DNA from: Takakia lepidozioides
Lineage: Eukaryota; Streptophyta; Takakiopsida; Takakiales; Takakiaceae
DNA length: 64,000 nucleotides
NCBI GenBank assembly: GCA_030704615.1
Contig: CM060734.1
Coordinates: 3,968,001-4,032,000 of the forward strand
Direction: 5' to 3'
How positions within the stretch are numbered: position 1 is the first letter of the stretch; each line of letters begins with the position of its first letter. The notes below the pieces were generated by a model. That model made no database searches. It was not told the origin of the DNA and worked only from the letters and a program-made list of their open reading frames with translations. The translations under genes and the position numbers were made by a program. Of the stretch, positions 42,540 to 54,892 are shown piece by piece.

Positions 42540-44530
42540 TGTACATCAACCTTCCAGTTTTTAGAAGATCCTTGAGAATAGCTACATAACAATGCAACAA
42601 ATACACTTCAGACATGATACATGTCTTTCAAGATAAGATGGTTGAAAGGACACTGCAAACATGTCAACGTAGCACATGACAAAATAACGCCTGAGATGGT
42701 TTAATACCTAAGAAGAGAAGAAGACTCCAGCCAAAACCGGCGTAACTAAGAGCCACTTTGCCTTGCGGCTACTGCCCCTTTTCAGGGGTGGGCCCTATGT
42801 AAAAATCAAGGCCCAGGGGAAACCCTAGGGCAGATGAGGAGAACGGTCATCAGTGGTGAAGGGGTCCCGCTTGGTACCCATGCCATGGGTACCAGTGGTA
42901 CCCAGCGGTGCTTCAGGCATCTAGGAGGTGGGAGGGAGACCGGATTCGAGTTGTTGTTTGTTGGTGATGATTGCAGTGAGGGATCTAAGCGCGGTGAGGT
43001 GTATGGCTTTGAAACATTTATGGATAGAGGTGATAGGGATTTGAAAATTGTTTTGAAGAGCAGAGATGTTGGCATTATGGATGCCTCCTCTGGTGCCCGC
43101 AGTTATGACAGTGAGTGGGCCCGTGCACCACCCCCGTCGGCGGATGGCAAGGATTAATGGTGCGTATATTTCTAGAGTGGAGGAGCTAGGAAAGCAGTCG
43201 TGGCAGTATGTGAATTCTATAAAATATATGGTGATGCTTGACGATGGTGCAGGGGGGGGGGGGGGGGGTGTGTGATAACGGCTATGCTACGAGGGACAGA
43301 CAACGAGGGTCACAACGGGACATACCGGGTAGTGATGGACGTACACTACCTGAGCCACAGGCAGAGACGACTAAGTACGCGGTACTTAGCCAATGGCGGG
43401 ACAAGGGTACATTACCACGAGAGCAGTAGTGGGTAGTGTAGTAACCGTGAGCCGTGAACCACGATATCACACGGCCACGTTAGCATTGGGTTTAACCAAT
43501 AGAGGGAGTAGTGGACCTTTACCACTATGGCTCACGACCACTGCAACGAGCCACTTTTTTTAGCAAACCTTTTAGGTTGTGTAGGCAGTTAGCCAAACGG
43601 TCATTAACGACCGCAGGCTGTAACGGCTCTTTCGAGCATAGTATAAAAAAACTGCACGCAACTTAGAGGGTGGGCAATATGAGTATCAGGGATCAGTGTG
43701 TACTTCTGTGATGATGTGACGAGCTCTGAAGTAAAGCCATGCTATTCGAAGTATCTCTGTGTAGAGTGAATGTGAGATGGAGAGAATGTGCATTATGAGA
43801 GAACGTGAGATGGTGAGAATGTGTATCATCTCAGAATAGTTCTTGTTTTGTCTTGACTACCCTCTGTTTGTATGAACCAAGAGGCCTCAGTTCTTTTGAC
43901 TAAAATCTTTTATATTAAGAGACTGTAGATTGGGCTTAATCAATAGGATTAAGCAGCCTACAGGGATATTGTTTCATATGACGTTCATGGTTTAGCTATC
44001 CTTAAAACGATTACTTCGTAATCGTTTCTGAAAGCATACCGTCGGACAACCTCTGTTGCATGTCTTAGGAAATGGGCAGTAGTGTCGATAGTCTGTTTTG
44101 TCTAAGTCATAAACCAGCGGTTAACAGGTGGGGGGGGGGGTGGGAAACGGGGAGGCCCTGGACGAGAAGAATGTCCGGGTATAGTCTAGCGGGACATGTG
44201 TAGGACGGACGAGGATGACATATACAAGGCATGAGCCAAGTAGGGACTGTATGGTCTGGCGGCCGACCCTGGTAGGTGCCGGCATTGATGAGTGTTAACC
44301 ATCTAGTTGCATTATGTCATAAGAGGAGTTTGTGGATGTGCCATACGGCGTGGTTATGACGGGCAATTCACAACCCGTGGATGACAGGGTGTGGACATTC
44401 GCTGAGAAGATGAGGCCAGGTATCACGTTTAGCGTGAAGGTGGGAGCAGAGTGGGTAGTGTGGGGATGGAAATAGGGTTGGCCAGAAGGTATGCTTGCGT
44501 TGATGGCCCATATTGGGCGTATCTAAATTT
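42540..44530. other. Two kilobases without a recognisable gene
   Basis: Contains a G-run (43253-43268), a tract of 'gtggtac/gtaccagtgg' words near 42870-42905, and a G-run at 44132-44141. A plus-strand frame at 42834-43157 shows no domain. The stretch 43430-44400 is unique-looking sequence with no coding signal that I can see. Confidence 0.4.
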
Positions 44531-44541
44531 AAGTGTTTGTT

Positions 44542-45909
44542 TTATTTGTGCATCAGATGCGGCTTTGGAATTCCAGAAGTGTTTGATAATTTATGGTGCA
44601 GGACATTGGAGAGGGTCCATTTTTGGATATGAAGTTTGGTATGGTTGAGAGAGGCTAAGGCTTGTTTGTTGGCTTCTTTAGTGAGGGTTTTAAGGAGGTT
44701 GCGGATTGGACGGGATGATGGAGGGTCAGGTACCGGGTGGATCATCCAAAAAGGGTGTGTATGAGCGACGTGAATGGGGTTGGCCGATGGTTCAACAGAG
44801 GGTTTAGAGGCCCCCAGCTAGGCTAGGAGGTCTGCCTCCTCGTTGCCAGTACTACCAGTATGCGATCGTACCTTGAGAAAGTGGATGGGTTTGTCGATGG
44901 TAATTGCTAGTTTGATAATAGCAGAGAGAAGGTTGCGATCGGGGTGGTGGTGGTGGGAGGAGGGGCAGACCATGTGGTTACAAAGTAAAAAGAGAGAATT
45001 GAGGCTATCCGTAAAAATGTAGTACGGTGGTGGGAAGAGGGCTAATTGTGATAGGGCTTCAAAGATGGCCATAAGCTCGGCCCGGAGGATGGTGGCAGGT
45101 CCAGGAAGCCGATGGGCCGTTCCTTTGTTGGTGGCGGCATGGTAGACGCCATATCCGGCAAGGGAGCCAGATTGGGAGCCATCTGTGTAGTGTGAGTGGA
45201 GTGGGGGGTATTTGGGGGAGGTAGGCCCCAGGTAGACAGGTGGGGCGGTATGCGGGGTTACAGTAGGGGGGGTGCGAGGGCGGGGTGGGATTTTGTTCCA
45301 TATTGTGTTAATTTGTTGCTTATACGATGGTCTGGTGGAGGAGTAGCGGCCCGGTGGGAGTGGGTAGGTGGTGAATACCATGTCATGAGTATCAGATAAA
45401 AGATGTTTAAGGCGCGTGGAGAAGTCTGGAGGTATAAGGGTGTGGGGGTCATTATGGACTAGCAGAAGTAGTGTCAAAGTGGGTTCTTTGTGTCGCAGGT
45501 ATTTAGGGAAAAGTAGGTTACGCATGTAGCAAAGTTGGTTGGGTTCAATGGCGGCTAATGTTGTTACCCCGGGGGGGAGTTGGAGCAGGGGGTGTTGTTG
45601 GTCAGGTGACCTTTGTTCAGTGAGAATGACGGATAGTGGCGGAGGAGGGGGAGGAGCAGGCAGCACGGCGTACCCATTGGAGGGCCTCGTGTGTGAGGGG
45701 TCCAGGTGGCGGGTGGGCAAGGCCATGGCCTGACCATGTGTGATGAGTCGCGGCGCCAAGGGCCCTGAAGACGCAGTCTCTAGGATATGGGCTGTCATAG
45801 GAAGAGAGTTCAAGGGGGCATGTGAGTGGGCTTGAGTAGTATGAGTGGGTGATCTGGAATGAGGTGATAAAAAATTTGAGGATGTCCGCCGGGACAATGC
45901 TATGGACAT
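44542..45909 (-). pseudogene. LINE RNase H and C-terminal tail
   Basis: RNase H residues in order: HYTDGSQSGSLAGYGVY (Asp), ATILRAELMAIFEAL (Glu), YIFTDSLNSLF (Asp), and VRSHTGSTGNEEADLLA (His and Asp). A TAG follows at 44818, yet the same frame remains readable to about 44542 (PSSRPIRNLLKTLTKEANKQ), so the TAG looks premature. The upstream part (45909 to about 45400) is Pro/His/Thr-rich linker. Confidence 0.85.
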
Positions 45910-47429
45910 AGGCTTGAGCGAGTTTGTCGGGGGTGTGGGGTTTATTAGTGGGGGTGTTGCATATGTATCTATCGAGTAGCCAGCAGACTTCAGTGGCGAA
46001 GTCTTGTCTAGGGGGTTGTAGCTGGCTAGTGTAGGTGATGGAGACGGTATATCGCTCCCAAAGCCGGGCGATCCTCGTATGAGAGATTGACCCTACATAG
46101 TGTCCAAGGAGTGTATATATGCTAGTTACGGAGCAGCTAGGGCAAATGACAGGGTGAGTTTGGTCAATGTCTTTGTCGGGGTTACATTCCGAAATTGTTA
46201 TACGAATTTTTTGGGCGACAAGTGGGGTGTGGATGTATTGGTCGTCCCTTGATTGGGTTTGGGAAACATGGTGTTAGTGGATGTGTGGTAGGTATTTGGT
46301 ATTAGTTGTTTTGTGGAATGTAGTGAGGAGAGTGCGGTTGTGAGCAGGGTCACGGTCTTCATGGTTCCCGAAGAGGTTATCTTCTATTTGCCACGTGTTG
46401 TCTTCAATGGGGAAGTCAGCCCATTTACATAGATAGTATGTATCAACACATGTGGTGCCAAAGGCGTCTAGCTAGGTTTGGGTTTTAATGCCATGGATAA
46501 CCTCTATAACGGAGGCCTCTGGATGATCTGGGTTTGTTGAGTGGGGGTTGGGCATTGGAGCGGTATGATTTGGGGGGCTGGGGGGGGTAGATTGGCTTTG
46601 AATAGGTGTTGTGAGCAGAGAGGGAGTGACAAGGGGGGTGTTTGGTGAGAGCTGTTCCTGGGTGTTATGAGAGGCTCTTAGCTGCTGGAGTCTTGAGGTA
46701 GCTGGTGTTGTTCTGAATTCTGGGAGGAGGTCTTGTTGGTTGTGAGGGAAGAGTGAACATGGGAAGTCGCATTCTAGGGTACAGGAGGCCGTTGGGTGGC
46801 AGAATAGGGAGCGGAGGTGTAGCAGATATTTGCATGTTTTGATGGTGGCCCGAGAATGTGTCAGGGTAAATTGCTTGGGGGTTATGAGTCGCACACCCGT
46901 GGCAGTGGTAAGTTGGGTGAGGCTAGAGATGCTACGTGCTTTGAAGTATGCCAGAATGGTTTTTTTTTTTGTCGTGGATGAGAGTTTTCAAATTTTGTAA
47001 GGAAAGGGCTGTGAAGCCATGCAAGTTCAAGTTGGGAAATTGTGTTGGGGAAGCCTGGTAAGTCAGTTTGTATACTGGTCTTCATTTGTCGTAAAATGAG
47101 CAGTGTGCGGGTGGTTGGGGAGTGAAGATAGGATTGGGGATGGAGGGTGGGGAGGGAATACAGTCCATTGTATTTACCTGCCAGGTGTTTGAGGAGGCCT
47201 TTGAAGATGAGCCCTAAGCGACCAGGGTCATTCAGGGCTTCTTGTAGCTGTGAGCCAAGGGTACGGGCGTATGAGATGATAAGGGCCTATGCCGTAGCTG
47301 TCTTGTGGGAGCTGGGTAAGAGCATTTGGGGTGCTAGTGGGTAGGCCACATATGCGTTTGGTGAGTTGAACAATATTTTTATCAATTTATTTGATGTCTG
47401 GTAGAGAGAAGGGGGCTGCGTGGAAGGCG

Positions 47430-48972
47430 TATTAGACTTGGGGTTTGAGGAATGTGTTGATGATAGCTAGTTTGGGGCGGATGGAGACCGGAGCTTTGAG
47501 GAGGGCCAAGCTTTTGTTGGTTAGTTTAGAGAGTGTTGTGGATTTTTGTGTCTTCCATGTGAGTGAGGGGACTAACTGGATGTCCAAGTAGGTGTAAAGC
47601 TCGTCTGGGCCTAAGAAGGGGAAGGGTTTTTGTTGATAATGTATGTGAAGTTTGCAGTGGGAGGCTATTGTGGATTTTGTGAGTTTACTGTAATGTGTGG
47701 CGGCGGTGACCGCACATTTGTGGAGGCTGAGCTCCATGCCAGACCACTGGTTAAAGCGGGATAGCTTGTCTACCTGGCGGTTGAGATGTTGAGGTTTGTG
47801 TGCTAGTATGGCAAGGTCGTCGTCTACATAGGCCGCAACGGTGATTTCATTGGAAGAGGTTTTGTACTAATATCCTAGGTTACCACAGGCGAGCCATCTG
47901 AGCAGGGGTTCGAGAAATATGATGAATAGGTAGGGGCTCAGAGTGTCTCCTTGAATGGTTCCACGGAGTATGGGGATAGGAGGAGTGGAACCGTAGTAAG
48001 AACCTGCATATTCTGTGGTACTGTTGGTGTATATGTTACCAATGAGTTGAATAACATCTGTAGGGTATCCTAGATCCGTCATGATGGCGAGCAGGCTGGG
48101 ATGGTCTAGGGAGCCAAAGGCATTTTTGAAGTTGATGTAGAGGAGATGTCTTGTTTGGTAAGTTTTGCGTCCTCCAAGGCCGATAAGACATATTGTATTT
48201 GTCTGGTGGTGCTTTGCATAACGCAAAAACCTTCTTGTGGGTCACTGAGGATCCGGTGTTGTTCCCCATAGGTAGATAGCATTATTGTCAGAGTGCTAGT
48301 GAATAGTTTGTATAAAGTGTTTGCTAGCGCGATAGGCCTGTAGTTACTAAGGTCCGTGGGGTCACCTTTTTTGAATAGTAGAATGGTCCGGCTATGCTTC
48401 CAAGAGTGCGGGATACGGTGGAACTGGTAGCATAGCTGGAAAAATTTAAAGAGGAGGTCATGGAATTGAGGGTCAAGTGCTTGAAGTATGGCATTAGGTA
48501 TAAGATCTGGGCCAGGCGCCTTGGCTTTGGATAGGTTTTTGAGGCATGAGTCGTACAGATCTTTTGTGAAGAGGTTCAATATACGGTCTGTAGGGGGGCC
48601 TTGTTTTTCCAGGGAGAAGCCATCGAGATCGTGCCATGGATAGTGCTTGACTTTGCATAAGCAAGTGGGAGCGTGTTGGCTTGGGTGTAGACAGTTAGAG
48701 ACTGTGGGTGTGTATGAAGACAATGCCTGCAACCAGATTTTGTCCCTAATGTCATCTGGTTTGGTTAATAGGTGGCCTAGTCTATGTTTAAGGTAGTCGA
48801 TGGGAGGGTTAATCGTAGGGTTGAAGATGGCTTTATGGGCTCGTTTAGGGTGTTCATGTAATAATTTGCCGAAAGAGGCGACGAATTTTTTGTGATTAGC
48901 AGTGGCTTTTTCTTTTGTGATAAGGTATGCTACTTTTTTTTGTGTTGCGACCGATTTTGGATAGGGAGGCAA
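47430..48972 (-). pseudogene. LINE reverse transcriptase (frameshift and TAG)
   Basis: Landmarks are KAKAPGPDLIPNAIL, LSNYRPIALANTLYKL, then (after a one-base shift near 48110-48220) YINFKNAFGSLDHPSLL with the first catalytic Asp, RGTIQGDTLSPYLFIIFLEP, a TAG at 47867, AAYVDDDLAI (the xxDD box), and a thumb region with LHIHYQQKPFPFLGPDELYTY continuing to 47432. Catalytic aspartates are present. With two lesions the copy is dead but young. Confidence 0.87.
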
Positions 48973-49399
48973 GCCATTGGGGGAGAGAAGGGGCGTCCGT
49001 AGGTGGGGGTAGGAGTGGTTGGCATACTTCTAGGGTATTTAAACATGTTATGCGGGGGTCAGTTCTCCAGTTGTTGTATGCCGGGGATGGGGAGTGGGGT
49101 ATGACGGCGAGGGCCCGTCAAATGGTGTGGTAAATATTGAGGTGGGAGGACCATGCCCGTTTTTGGGTTCTTGTGAGGTACCCTCCATTTTGTTTTGATC
49201 AAGCGGTTTGTGGGAGGTCTGGGGGGGCTGAGCATGTGACTAAGACACTTTTAGTCATGTCTAGCATCGTGGATGAGAGAGTAATCTCGGCCTCGGTCCA
49301 TGCAGTCTCGGGAGATAAGAGTGTATTAGTGTCAGAGAGAATAGAGGAGGTTTTGTGTATGAAGCAAAGGAGGCGGCATGGAAGTGTTCTTGGAAGGCC

Positions 49400-50359
49400 C
49401 TAATATTGTTTTGTGGGATGGGTGAGAGAATTCTGGGTTGAGGGGGTGGTATGCATGTACATCTGGATAGGTCGGGATGGGATAAGAGATGGGGGGAGAG
49501 AGATATAGATCGGGTAGTGATCGGAGTTGCATAGGCTATTGATATGAACGTGGCTGTGGAGGTATGTAGGGATTTTATTACTAGATCTGAGGTAGAAGCC
49601 ATCAAGTAGGCTTAGGGAGGAATAGTGAAGACCCCCTTGTCGAGAGTAGTGATAATCGGCAGAGATATATTTAAGTTTGAGAAGCTGAGTGAATTTGGCC
49701 CATTCGTGGTCTAGGGCCGAGGGGGGTTTGTGAGTACCATTGTATGAGTGACCTAATAGTGCAATGTCCATGTTAAAGTCCCCTGCTAGGATGACATGAT
49801 GGTGTTGGTGATCTGGGTGGGTGACTGTCTGGGAGATAGTGTGTAGTATTTCTGGTATGAGGGGGAGGTCATCGGCATGAGAGGGCATATATAAGTGTAT
49901 GAGGGTGATGGGGCATAGTGCTGGTGGGTGTAGTTGGATAATTTGTAGGTGTGAACGGATGGGGATAGGGACTGTGATTTTGGTAGTAGTGCTAGGTGAG
50001 TGGTGTGTGCAGAGGATGCACAATGTAACACCGCCCCCGGTGGGCTTATAGGGTGCGGAACGGCGTGAGAGGCATTGCTGGGAAGTTAGAGGGTTACCAT
50101 ACAATAGATGATAATCGGGAAGTAATTTATTTATGTAAGAACTGCTAGTGTTATAGGTGTGCAATTTGGTTTCCTGTAGGAGGAAGACATGCGGTTGTGA
50201 GGTGTTAGAGAAGAGGTGAAGTAGACTTTGGATACTGGTAGCCATGGCGCCTGTCGAGCGGCTTTTACTCACCCATCCCTTAGCTATCTGAGGTGGAAAC
50301 TCCAAGATAGAAGAGTTGGAAATCTCTAAGCACTCAGTCCGCTCAGAATAATCAGTCAT
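49400..50359 (-). pseudogene. LINE endonuclease domain
   Basis: The 319-codon frame from ATG 50359 has the EEP fold signature: VFLLQETKL (catalytic Glu), VILAGDFNMDIALLG (Asp-Phe-Asn) and SLCNSDHYPIYISL (Ser-Asp-His). It nicks target DNA to prime reverse transcription. This part of the LINE is intact; the frame is lost after 49400 where the link to RT begins. Confidence 0.87.
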
Positions 50360-50410
50360 GACATACAGCTAGTGTATCATGGGGGCGCTTCCTATTTGTA
50401 TTCCTTCTTG

Positions 50411-50760
50411 CATTCATATTAGCAAGTTACCTTATTGTCTATGATTAAGTATCAGATTGCTTCTAAAATCTTCCATGTTCCATCTACCCAAGCATTCATT
50501 CCACAGTTTTACTCAGGTCTCTCTACACAGTGTGAGTATGAAATATGTATCGGATTAATATCTATCAAGTATCAGGCCGAAGCCATGGTGTCTCTAATCT
50601 GCTCTACAGTGCATCTCTACAGCTTGCATGAATCAAGCATCATCTCGTCGTATCTCCTCCTCTGTGTAATCTCCATCCCTGTGCTCCAAGATCGTGCTCT
50701 CCGCCTGATCTCCCCCAATGATGTCCAAGAAGTGATCTCCAAGAAGTGACCCCCTCCATG
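50411..50760 (-). repeat. Inverted partner of the 350-bp repeat at 38725-39076
   Basis: Reads 'cattcatattagcaagttacctt' at its left edge and 'gaagtgaccccctccatg' at its right edge, the reverse complement of 38725-39076. It is followed rightwards by a unique stretch and the 50918 minisatellite. It probably marks a solo end (LTR-like) of the gag-like element family in the opposite orientation. Confidence 0.88.
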
Positions 50761-50917
50761 TCGGTACTTTGCCTATTCTACCTGCAAGCTGTTGTAACCG
50801 CCTAACTAACTAATTGTCATCCAAGACAGAATGCACGTTCCCTCTGCAAATGTCGTTCCTACACAGTCGTTCCCTGCCAATGATAATCGTTCCCTGTGAA
50901 CGTTGTGACGGGTTGTG

Positions 50918-51135
50918 CCAAACTGTGTCGGGCTGTGACTGTGCCGAGCTGTGACTGGCTGTGTCGGGTTGTGTCGGGTTGTGATAGACTGTGACTGACT
51001 GTGATAGGCTGTGTAAGGCTGTGTCAAGCTGTGTAAGACTGTGACAAGTTGTGTCAGGCTGTGTCAGGCTGTGTCAGGCTGTGACTGACTGTGATAGGTT
51101 GTGTAAGCCCATGACTGACTGTGTGAGCTTGCCTA
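50918..51135. repeat. GGCTGTGTC-type minisatellite
   Basis: About 18 degenerate units of 'ggctgtgtcaggctgtgac' type at intervals of 10-20 bp. It is the reverse complement of the CACAGCC tract after the integrase of element 1 (12420-12505). Confidence 0.85.
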
Positions 51136-52540
51136 CCACCCCTAAGGCCTGTGTCTGTCACCCCTAAGGGCTCTGTTGGTCTAAGTCTACCATCCGTAAG
51201 TCTGCACAAAATTAAGGGTACCCCACAGAACCCGTAAAACTGTCTGTCCCAATAGTGGAAGCCTGCTTTTCACCTCGTGCATCCTCACTAACTCGCAATG
51301 CGTTGTGGTTGTTTTTGGGGCAGGCACATGTGAGGGCTTCCACTTAATATTCTGATGTCTAGGTGCTGTTGGATGCCAAGTGGGATTGCAGAGCAGGGGA
51401 AGGAATCGTTTGCCAGGGACTCATCCTAAAATGTTGAAAAACTAAACTACTCTATGGTTTTTCTTGATCCTGCCTCTTTCCTTCCTTGATTTTTGAAGAA
51501 CAAGTGTAATGATTTCTACGATGGGCTAGTTTGGCCCAGCCAGTGGAAAGACTCTGTTATGATGTGACAGCCGGGTTTATGATTGCTTGTGTGAGAGATA
51601 CACATCTGTTTTTCAAGCCCTAGTTTGCTTTGCTTACCTTATGGTAGTTGGAAACAAATTGAGAGGCTGCAAGGAACTGTTTGCTGCAGCTACTCGGGTA
51701 CCTCTGTTTAAAAGACCTCTGTTATGTTCCAACCTAGATGGCTTTGATTAGCTAGATGCTTAGGCCAGGGTATGGTGAAGTTTCTGCCTGTGGCTATTCA
51801 GCTGACACTGAAATATGGCAGTAATATAAATGGTAACTGGTTTTTGAGGCAGCCAAGGTGGTCAAGTGGAAATACCCCCTGGACATGGTGTAATGACATG
51901 GTCAAATGTGGAATGATGTGAAGGGTGTACTGACAGTACCGTATACTGTCACAGGATGAGTATGCAGTCCTTTATATTTACCTTGCTTTGTCATGAGCTT
52001 TGATTTTCAGCTGTAGCAAGAAATAAAGGTATAGGGGTGTTCTGGAAAACTTACCAGACATATCCACATCCGTGGGGGCAAGCTGTACTGCACACCAGTC
52101 TAAGCAAATACTGGCAAGGCAAGGTATTTAAATCTGTGATATCCAAGTGTTCCTTTCTTTTTTAAGAAAACCCTCCATGACACCCATGGGGTTTTAGTAA
52201 GTATGCTTGGATTAGCTTGCAGACAGTAAATCTGTATGACTATGTGACCTGCACCACATCAAGGCCAAAATATGGCCAAGTACCCGCCATCCCACCCAGA
52301 CCTATGTAAGTGTATCATGATCTTGACTGGTGGTCAATCAGCATCAGTGGCATCTCTGGATTATGAATCATACTGCCATGAACACATTACTGTGCATGGA
52401 TGTAATTCTGGATTTTCTAAGCTCGATGATTGATGGATGGTGCCACTGTTGAGTGGCTGATATGTCTATTTATTCTTTCATGACAACGACCCTAGGGGTC
52501 CTATCTTTGTCTTGACATGACAAAAAGTATCTTCCCTCTC
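51136..52540. other. No recognisable gene
   Basis: Unique-looking AT-moderate sequence. No open frame of note, repeat or RNA gene is supported. The segment at 51845-51875 faintly resembles a tRNA A box but has no B box. Confidence 0.45.
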
Positions 52541-52544
52541 TTTT

Positions 52545-53157
52545 TTGCCGCTCACAAAAATAAACAAACCACAAGGGAGAGAGGGTGCAGAAAAAATTAA
52601 AAATCTTGCAAGGTCAAATACACTTCAATCTAAGCGCAGAGAATGCCAAAGGAAACAAGGAAGCAAAATCAACAGAGAAAAAACCTTTTTTACTGTTTGG
52701 GGGAGAGTCGCCATCTCTCCACAAGCCTAACCGTGCAGGGAGGACTCCGCCAGCACCACAGCACTGCTACCTTAACCAAAGCAAGATCTTGTCAAGCACA
52801 AGAAAAAAAGAGCTTGGTTTCAAAAGATAGGGTTTATAAAGGGAGGGAGAGAGACGGCTACTAGGGAAACGTCCTAGGCATGCAGGTGGTGCCTCTGCCA
52901 TCACTGCCGCGGTTCCCTTGTGCAGCAAAAAAACAGACAACTGAGACAGGGAATCTTCCCTCATCACTAAGCCACCGCCATCGCCTTAAAGAGCTCGCCC
53001 ATGCGTCGCTCACAGGAGCCATAAACACTCAACGATTGGCAGCTCAAGGTATCTGCAGCACGAGCACCATCGCTCCTCACAAGCCGTCATCGCGCGCGCT
53101 CTCGCAGTGCGATGCTAGACTATTCTATCTCTCTCTTTCTCTTCCTTGGATCGACTT
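52545..53157. other. No assigned gene; short open frames only
   Basis: Overlapping plus-strand frames of 60-110 codons (for example 52880-53209) lack any motif. The stretch leads into AT-rich sequence. Confidence 0.35.
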
Positions 53158-53466
53158 TTACCACCGGTCATCTTCATCTAACACGATCATCATTCTTCCA
53201 GATTCATAAATATTCTCTCCATCCTCTATTAACTCTGCTCCATCAGCTGAAATTAAATACCATTGCTCAACTATATTTTTCCTCCAATAGTCTTCTTTAT
53301 AAATGATCGATAATTCCCTATACCATCCCTTATTCACAAGCTGTAATTGTATAATCACTTTATCGCTACAACATAACTTCTTAAAGATATCTATTGACAG
53401 ATTGTCTGGTAGACCAATAGTTATCTCTGACGATTCTTTTACTTCCCCATCAATTGACTTTTCCAT
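53158..53466 (-). CDS. F-box-like short protein 1
   Basis: A 102-codon frame with GLPDNLSIDIFKKLCC followed by QLVNKGWYRELS matches an F-box: Leu-Pro, the hydrophobic pattern and Val-x-x-x-Trp near its end. F-box proteins bridge substrates to SKP1-cullin ubiquitin ligases. No C-terminal recognition domain follows in this short frame. Codon use is very AT-rich, unlike the rest of the window. A related frame lies 36 bp away on the same strand. It may be a retrotransposed or virus-like gene. Confidence 0.45.
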   Translation of the reverse strand: MEKSIDGEVKESSEITIGLPDNLSIDIFKKLCCSDKVIIQLQLVNKGWYRELSIIYKEDYWRKNIVEQWYLISADGAELIEDGENIYESGRMMIVLDEDDRW

Positions 53467-53502
53467 TCAGGTGCCCTTTTCTTCACTAATAATTTCTCAC
53501 GT

Positions 53503-53820
53503 CTATTTCAATTGAGGTCTTCCTACTCCAAAATCTTTTATCCGTGCTTTTATATATTCTGGATATCCATCTAAAGGACAGCACCACATCTGGATCCACT
53601 TACGTTGCAGATGACAATGTTTATATAGAACTGATAACTCCTTCTGCCATGCTTTACTTACGCTCTCTAGTTGCACTAATTCTGCATCATTACAAAATAA
53701 ACTCTTAAATATCAGAATCGAGACATTTCTTGGTAACCCAGGGATTAATTCACACACATAATTCTTATCTCCTCCAATAGTGCATATTCTCACCATCTCA
53801 TACAGAAGATAAACATTCAA
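53503..53820 (-). CDS. F-box-like short protein 2
   Basis: A 105-codon frame with LIPGLPRNVSILIFKSL then QLESVSKAWQKELSVLYKH, the same F-box pattern as the downstream frame at 53158-53466. The two also share a 'ELS(I/V)(I/L)YK' segment after the box, so they are probably tandem duplicates. ATG at 53820. AT-rich codon use. No further domain. Confidence 0.45.
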   Translation of the reverse strand: MNVYLLYEMVRICTIGGDKNYVCELIPGLPRNVSILIFKSLFCNDAELVQLESVSKAWQKELSVLYKHCHLQRKWIQMWCCPLDGYPEYIKARIKDFGVGRPQLK

Positions 53821-54892
53821 TTCATCAGTTACAAATCATTCCATCAGTTTGGTGCTTACACAGAAAATACTCAATTGAATTCCCTCCTTTACTTCTCCCA
53901 ACAATAATAAGAACACTATTGCAGATCTATACTACCATTGATGTAAAATTCCATCTCCTAAATTCTACAGCTCCTACACACAAACACTCTACTCTGGTCA
54001 CGACTCTCTGGCTCATGTGACACCATCTACTTCACATGAACGAAATAAATAGCAGAGTTGTTCCAACAACTTCTATAACTGCCCAACCTCTTCTATCCAT
54101 CCAAAATAGTCATCCATCCAAATTTCTTATTATCCAATCAAGGACAGACTATTGGCTGTTCACAAAATATCGAGGAACACTGTTCTATTACAGTAATATC
54201 GATGGTATCACAAAGTATATCAACGGAAAAATATACTAAAAAGTTTTAAAACCATAGCTTAACAAAAAATTCCTATTATTCTACACTTAGATCCTTTTAC
54301 ATCCAACAATTAAAACAACTTGCCACCCAACGAGAGACTAAACCCTTATGTCTATGAGCAGCACAAAGAGCTAAAATATATTAAAATATTTCACGTCATG
54401 AGCCACGTAGAGCACTTACGGAAATTGCATCTTTGAATAGGGTGTGCAATGAATGCCTAGTTGTTAAAGGAGTGGTACAAACGACTATATATTCACCCCA
54501 AATAAAAAATATAAAACTGAATTTATTAGGAATACGGATTTTGGTTTTCGAGTCGTTTCTCCAGTGCTTAAAACCACTTGTAATAGCCGCTTTTAAGTTT
54601 TGTTTATTTACGTAATTGAATTAAATCGCCGTGATTATTGCTACGATTCCGGAGTCATTGACCCAACTTGTATCCGCCATCTGAAATGACCCCGTGGGCC
54701 TGCATTGTCCTTTGCAACTCTCCAGTAGTAACTCCGACTGCAAAGTTGTTCCTGGAGTGGTTTCGGACACCCAGTCGATTAGAAAAATACACAATTCTTT
54801 GTCGTGATATTATTGCGCTGTGGCGATATAAATCTGAACACTGGACCCGCCACAATTAGTGACATCTGACAAAACAATATCGTTAACATCGT
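53821..54892. other. AT-rich, no recognisable gene
   Basis: Short frames (54036-54239, 54433-54615, 54668-54859) have no motif that I recognise. By position they may be decayed parts of the Helentron-like element whose endonuclease follows. Confidence 0.35.

Larger units (their letters stand above)
44540..50360 (-). mobile_element. LINE-type non-LTR retrotransposon, nearly full length
   Basis: On the minus strand, from right to left: apurinic-like endonuclease (49400-50359), reverse transcriptase (about 47430-48972) and RNase H (44818-45909), then a tail still readable to about 44542. The EN-RT-RNase H order is that of the I/Jockey-like LINE groups. Breaks include a frameshift between 48106 and 48226, a TAG at 47867-47869 just before the YVDDD box, and shifts in the linker between RT and RNase H. 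A separate ORF1 is not seen. The 5' end lies next to the inverted 350-bp repeat at 50411. I found no clear poly(A) tail or target duplication. Confidence 0.85.

Noticed and set aside
51840-51880. tRNA-like A box ('aaggtggtcaagtgg')
   Set aside because: No B box (GGTTCGAATCC type) and no acceptor-stem pairing follow.
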